From: an uncultured Sutterella sp.
Lineage (GTDB): Bacteria > Pseudomonadota > Gammaproteobacteria > Burkholderiales > Burkholderiaceae_F
Reading direction: 5' to 3'
DNA: 10,174 bases
Assembly (NCBI GenBank): GCA_905206345.1
Contig: CAJLGW010000066.1
Coordinates: forward strand, 1-10,174
A program made the position numbers and the translations under genes. This document shows, piece by piece, positions 6,906-10,174 of the stretch (its first letter is position 1; every line of letters starts with the position of its first letter). Under the pieces are notes generated by a model, which was given only the letters and a program-made list of their open reading frames with translations, was not told where the DNA came from and did not search any database.

Positions 6906-7622
6906 ATGGCACAACAACCCTTACCCAAAATCCTCATCGTTGAAGATGAAGCCCCGATTCGCACACTCATCTCCTTTGCTTGTGCGGGTGCCGGTTTTGA
7001 TGTCGAGAGCTGCGATAGTGTCATCGCGGCTCAAGCTTTATTGGATTCTCAAAAACCAGACTTGGTTTTGCTTGACTACATGTTGCCGGAAATCTCCGGT
7101 GTGGAGTGGCTTGAAAAGCTCCGTAGCGACGAGAAGACTCGTCACCTCCCCGTCATTATGTTGACGGCTCGCGGCAGTGAAACTGACCGAGTCAAGGGAC
7201 TAAACTCCGGCGCTGACGACTACATCGTTAAACCCTTCATGCCGCGCGAACTCATCGCCCGCATTCAAGCCGTGATGCGTCGCTACAACATCCAAGGTGA
7301 AAAAACTGTTACCGCCTCTTCTTCAGTGATCAAGTGTGGTCCGCTCACGATGAATGAATCAAGCTACAAGGCTGAAGTGGACGGTGAACCCATTGCCCTG
7401 TCAGCAAAAGAATTTAAACTCCTTTTAGTTTTTGCGAAAAACCCTGAACGCGTCTACAGTCGCGAAATGCTCTTGTCCCTCGTTTGGGACAATGCTTATG
7501 TTGACGAGAGAACGGTTGACGTTCATATGTTGCGCCTTCGTAAGCAACTTCAAGGTACAGCCGCTGAAAACTTATTGCAAACGGTACGAGGCTTGGGTTA
7601 TCGTGCTCATCTAGAGAGTTAA
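6906..7622 (+). CDS. phoB: Phosphate regulon response regulator PhoB
   Basis: This OmpR/PhoB-family transcription factor binds Pho boxes when phosphorylated by PhoR and activates phosphate-starvation genes. The protein has 238 residues. The receiver domain (about 6-125) has acidic residues E13 and D14, phospho-acceptor D57 in LVLLDYMLPE, T87 and K109 (VKPF). The winged-helix DNA-binding domain (about 135-235) contains the PhoB-like stretches ERVYSREMLL, DERTVDVHMLRLRK and QTVRGLGYR. These closely resemble E. coli PhoB in the recognition helix, supporting PhoB over other OmpR members. The ATG at 6906 is the only start that gives a normal N-terminus, yet the bases before it (AAGTAAATAAATC) show no Shine-Dalgarno sequence. 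phoR follows after 22 bases. Its likely target lies upstream of pstB at 5214-5253. Confidence 0.96.
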   Translation: MAQQPLPKILIVEDEAPIRTLISFACAGAGFDVESCDSVIAAQALLDSQKPDLVLLDYMLPEISGVEWLEKLRSDEKTRHLPVIMLTARGSETDRVKGLNSGADDYIVKPFMPRELIARIQAVMRRYNIQGEKTVTASSSVIKCGPLTMNESSYKAEVDGEPIALSAKEFKLLLVFAKNPERVYSREMLLSLVWDNAYVDERTVDVHMLRLRKQLQGTAAENLLQTVRGLGYRAHLES

Positions 7623-7644
7623 TTGACATCGCTAAGGCTACAAA

Positions 7645-8880
7645 ATGACTCCGCGTAAACAAGCAGGATGGATACTCACGGGGATCGTCCTTTTTGCCGT
7701 TTTCCTTTACTTTACAAGCTCCTTAATGATGACGGTCGCCACGACTTGTTGCTTATTGGCGGCCGCTTATTTGTGGGTTCTTGTCAGAATGGGAGATGGT
7801 TGGATTGATGCCAACGAAGTCGAACAGATGCGAGACAGTGACCGCTCTCGCGTGACTGCTCGATTGGATCGCTATCGTTTGTCTTTAGCGGCCTTGCCTG
7901 AAGGCGTCATTTTGATCCGCAGCGGTCAGTCGATTGAATGGTGTAATCCTGCTGCCGAACATCATTTAGGCATTAAGCTCACGAAACATTTAGGGGTTGC
8001 AATTGACTCTGTTATTTCAGATAAAAAGATATTGCAATACCTCTCGGAAGGCGACTTCTCCAAACCCATTAAAGTGCTCTCCAAAGAACCGGGGCGCGAA
8101 TTACTTTTATCTGCCGTGGTCGCCGATAGAACGCACTTTATTATCGTGACACACGACGTGACGGAACAACATCGCATCGACAGTATGCGCAAAGACTTTG
8201 TGGCCAATGTCAGTCACGAACTTCGTACCCCCTTGACCGTCCTATCGGGCTTTTTGGACATGATTCTTGCCAGTCCCGAAATTGATGAAAAAACCATTCG
8301 CGAGCAACTCACCATCATGCAAGATGAGTCCTCTCGTATGAAAAATTTGGTCAATGACCTCTTGGCTTTGTCTTCGCTTGAAAATAAAGACGATGTGGCC
8401 ACGGAAAGTCCTGAAGTTGTGAGCATGCAACGCTTGGTTGCCGGTGTCGCAGAAGACGGCGTGGCCTTGTCTCGAGGTCGTCATACCATCACGACGCACA
8501 TTGATACGGACTTCGCCATTTTGGGCTACGTGGATGAAATTCGAAGTGCTTGCTCAAACCTTGTCAGTAACGCCGTTCGCTATACCCCCGATAACGGAAA
8601 AATTGATATTTCTTGGCACTATGACAAAGAAAACGATGCCTGTATTTACGCCGTTAAAGATAACGGGATCGGGATTGCAGAAAAAGACCTTCCCCGTCTG
8701 ACAGAGCGCTTTTACCGTGCTGATAAAAGTCGTTCCAGAGACACCGGCGGCACGGGTCTGGGACTTGCCATTGTCAAACACATTGCCATTCGCAATCACT
8801 GCAAACTCATCATTGAATCCAAGCTTGGCGAAGGCTCCACCTTCAGTCTGATCTTTCCTTCAGAGCTTCTGATCCGTTAA
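7645..8880 (+). CDS. phoR: Phosphate regulon sensor histidine kinase PhoR
   Basis: PhoR is an inner-membrane kinase/phosphatase partner of PhoB. The 411-residue protein has two N-terminal membrane segments (about 9-25 and 27-47) with almost no periplasmic loop, as in other PhoR proteins that sense through Pst/PhoU rather than an external ligand. A charged linker and a PAS-like domain (about 75-170) follow. The HisKA domain has FVANVSHELRTPLTVL with phospho-accepting H191. The ATPase domain shows the N box (NLVSNAVRYTPDNG, about 305-318), G1 (DNGIGI, 339-344), the F box (ERFYRADKSRS) and G2 (GTGLGL, 369-374). The ATG at 7645 has AAGG (7634-7637) seven bases upstream. It is co-transcribed with phoB and followed by a terminator. 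Confidence 0.95.
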   Translation: MTPRKQAGWILTGIVLFAVFLYFTSSLMMTVATTCCLLAAAYLWVLVRMGDGWIDANEVEQMRDSDRSRVTARLDRYRLSLAALPEGVILIRSGQSIEWCNPAAEHHLGIKLTKHLGVAIDSVISDKKILQYLSEGDFSKPIKVLSKEPGRELLLSAVVADRTHFIIVTHDVTEQHRIDSMRKDFVANVSHELRTPLTVLSGFLDMILASPEIDEKTIREQLTIMQDESSRMKNLVNDLLALSSLENKDDVATESPEVVSMQRLVAGVAEDGVALSRGRHTITTHIDTDFAILGYVDEIRSACSNLVSNAVRYTPDNGKIDISWHYDKENDACIYAVKDNGIGIAEKDLPRLTERFYRADKSRSRDTGGTGLGLAIVKHIAIRNHCKLIIESKLGEGSTFSLIFPSELLIR

Positions 8881-8886
8881 TCCTCC

Positions 8887-8915
8887 AAAACCTCGAAAAC
8901 CCTTTCGAGGTTTTT
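8887..8915 (+). terminator. Rho-independent terminator after phoR
   Basis: A perfect 12-bp stem AAAACCTCGAAA (8887-8898) with TTTCGAGGTTTT (8903-8914) around an ACCC loop, running into five T. It begins six bases after the phoR stop and separates phoBR from ppk2. Confidence 0.88.
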
Positions 8916-8956
8916 GCTTTTGGACACATTATTACGATTTTTTGATTAAGCAATTC

Positions 8957-8984
8957 TTTACACTCGTGGTAGAGTGAATATATC
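8957..8984 (+). promoter_or_regulatory. Putative sigma-70 promoter of ppk2 with inverted repeat in the spacer
   Basis: TTTACA (8957-8962) and TATATC (8979-8984) are spaced by 16 bp. Transcription would begin near 8991, leaving about 19 nt before the ATG at 9010. A perfect 5-bp inverted repeat, CACTC (8961-8965) and GAGTG (8972-8976), lies largely in the spacer and could be an operator. No Pho box is visible here. Confidence 0.45.
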
Positions 8985-9009
8985 TTCATTGATATTGAGA
9001 GATTGTGTT

Positions 9010-10119
9010 ATGGCTAACGAAAAAATCAAACCCTCAGATCTGGCAAATCTCAAACAAAAAGACCTTCAAAAGTGGATGGACATCGTCAACGAAGTTCAAG
9101 AGGTTCGCAATGAAATCGAAACAGAAATCAATAATCAAACGATTTCCAAAGAAAAAGTAATGGAGCACTCGACTGCGTTGCATCAAGTCCTTCAAACGCA
9201 GCGCCCAGCGGACCGCATCAAGATTTTGAAACTCTTACTCGAAGAGGCTCGCCTTCACTTAAAGCTTAAAGAAGGCGACGATCCCGATGAAAATGAGCTC
9301 GTTGAAAATTGGGAAACGGCTGAATACCCTTACAAGCGCGAAATGAATAAAAAGCGTTACGAGAAAGAGCTCTATCGCTTGCAAGTCGAACTCATCAAGC
9401 TTCAAGACTGGGTTAAAGAAAAAGGCAAGAAAGTTGTCATCATTTTTGAAGGTCGAGATGCCGCCGGTAAGGGCGGTACGATTCAACGCTTCATGGAGCA
9501 CTTAAATCCTCGTACAGCGAGCATTGTGGCTTTGCCTAAGCCCACCGATCCGGAACGCGGTCAATGGTACTTCCAGCGCTATGTGGCGCACTTGCCGTCT
9601 CCCGGTGAAATTCGCCTTTTTGACCGTTCGTGGTACAACCGTGCCGGTGTCGAGCGCGTCATGGGCTTTTGCACAGATGAGCAATACACGGAATTCATGC
9701 GTCAATGCCCACAATTTGAAGAAAACATTATCCACTCCGATACCATTTTGATTAAGCTTTGGTTCTCGGTAACGCAAGAAGAGCAACACCGTCGCTTTAA
9801 GGCGCGGCAAATCGATCCCTTGCGTCGTTGGAAACTCTCGCCCATCGATGTCGCCTCATTATCCAAATGGGACGATTACACTAAGGCGAGCGAAGTGATG
9901 TTCTTTGCTACGAACACAACCACTTCTCCTTGGATTGTCATTAAGAGTGATGATAAAAAGCGTGCGCGTTTAAATGCCATCCGTTACGTTTTGTCTGTCA
10001 TTGACTACGATGGCAAGGACATGGATTCGATCGGTCGTATCGATCCCCTCATCCTCTCTAGAGCGAATGTGACGACAAACGTCTCGCATCTCATCAAGAA
10101 AAAGAAGTCTGACGATTAA
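9010..10119 (+). CDS. ppk2: Polyphosphate kinase 2 (PPK2 family, class I-like)
   Basis: PPK2 enzymes transfer phosphate between inorganic polyphosphate and nucleoside diphosphates; class I members typically make ATP or GTP from the diphosphate. The predicted length is 369 residues. The catalytic core starts near residue 106 (YPYK) and shows Walker A FEGRDAAGKGG (146-156, with D150 and K154), HLNPR, ERGQWYFQRY, and the Walker B/lid region FDRSWYNRAGVERVMG (204-219). Next come KLSPID and KWDDYTKA, then KSDDKKRARLNA, all hallmarks of the family. The first roughly 105 residues are a highly charged, probably helical extension with an acidic patch (EGDDPDENELVE). The C-terminus is a basic KKKK tail. 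The ATG at 9010 follows GAGAGA (8997-9002) at good spacing. An in-frame GTG at 8974 lies upstream of the predicted transcript start and is rejected. The gene follows the pho cluster, separated from it by a terminator. Confidence 0.94.
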   Translation: MANEKIKPSDLANLKQKDLQKWMDIVNEVQEVRNEIETEINNQTISKEKVMEHSTALHQVLQTQRPADRIKILKLLLEEARLHLKLKEGDDPDENELVENWETAEYPYKREMNKKRYEKELYRLQVELIKLQDWVKEKGKKVVIIFEGRDAAGKGGTIQRFMEHLNPRTASIVALPKPTDPERGQWYFQRYVAHLPSPGEIRLFDRSWYNRAGVERVMGFCTDEQYTEFMRQCPQFEENIIHSDTILIKLWFSVTQEEQHRRFKARQIDPLRRWKLSPIDVASLSKWDDYTKASEVMFFATNTTTSPWIVIKSDDKKRARLNAIRYVLSVIDYDGKDMDSIGRIDPLILSRANVTTNVSHLIKKKKSDD

Positions 10120-10127
10120 AATCGAGT

Positions 10128-10152
10128 AGGGGGAGATTCTCATCTCGCCCCT
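10128..10152 (+). terminator. Weak GC-rich hairpin after ppk2
   Basis: AGGGGGAGA pairs with TCTCGCCCCT around a TTCTCA loop, with one bulged G at 10147. No T tract follows within the window, so it is at best a weak or factor-dependent terminator. It lies nine bases past the ppk2 stop. The remaining bases to the window end show no gene. Confidence 0.35.
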
Positions 10153-10174
10153 CTCACACCGCAATTACAGGCAT

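Noticed and set aside
6877..7164. 95-codon frame starting just before phoB
   Set aside because: GGGAAA precedes its ATG, but it runs out of frame through the conserved PhoB receiver domain and its translation shows no domain-like pattern.
10120..10174. Start of another gene at the right edge
   Set aside because: No open frame with a start and ribosome site is visible in the last 55 bases on either strand.

Overview
The window reads as ordinary chromosome of a Gram-negative proteobacterium with mid-range GC. I infer a betaproteobacterium of the order Burkholderiales, possibly a gut Sutterellaceae-type organism (Parasutterella or Turicimonas-like). The grounds are the gene content, the pstB-phoU-phoB-phoR order seen in that order, and a codon style rich in TTG, CAA, GAA and ACG. 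This placement is an inference from gene order and codon style only. I see no mobile element, phage gene, CRISPR array, rRNA or tRNA.

Layout: (1) metG, methionyl-tRNA synthetase, plus strand, behind an extended -10 promoter and closed by a strong hairpin terminator. (2) A SulP-family anion transporter with a C-terminal STAS domain, plus strand. It ends at a hairpin flanked by A and T tracts that can serve both strands. (3) A PLP-dependent threonine-aldolase-like enzyme on the minus strand, convergent with sulP. (4) A 200-bp divergent control region with a four-unit tandem PhoB-binding array (Pho box) that drives (5) pstB-phoU, then a terminator-like hairpin, then phoB-phoR, closed by another terminator. 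(6) A class I PPK2 polyphosphate kinase with its own putative promoter.

Functional logic: the right half is a phosphate-homeostasis island. PstB is the ATPase of the high-affinity phosphate importer. PhoU links transporter state to PhoR. PhoR and PhoB form the two-component switch whose product probably binds the array upstream of pstB, giving a positive feedback loop. PPK2 interconverts polyphosphate and nucleotides, so phosphate sensing and phosphate storage sit side by side. The substrate-binding protein and permeases (pstS, pstC, pstA) are absent from the window and cannot lie directly upstream of pstB, because a divergent gene occupies that place.

I see no clearly undescribed system. 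The points most worth a second look are the four-unit Pho array with ideal geometry, the separation of pstB-phoU from pstSCA, the terminator between phoU and phoB combined with a phoB start that lacks a Shine-Dalgarno sequence, the N-terminally extended PPK2, and an abrupt change in threonine codon use inside sulP.
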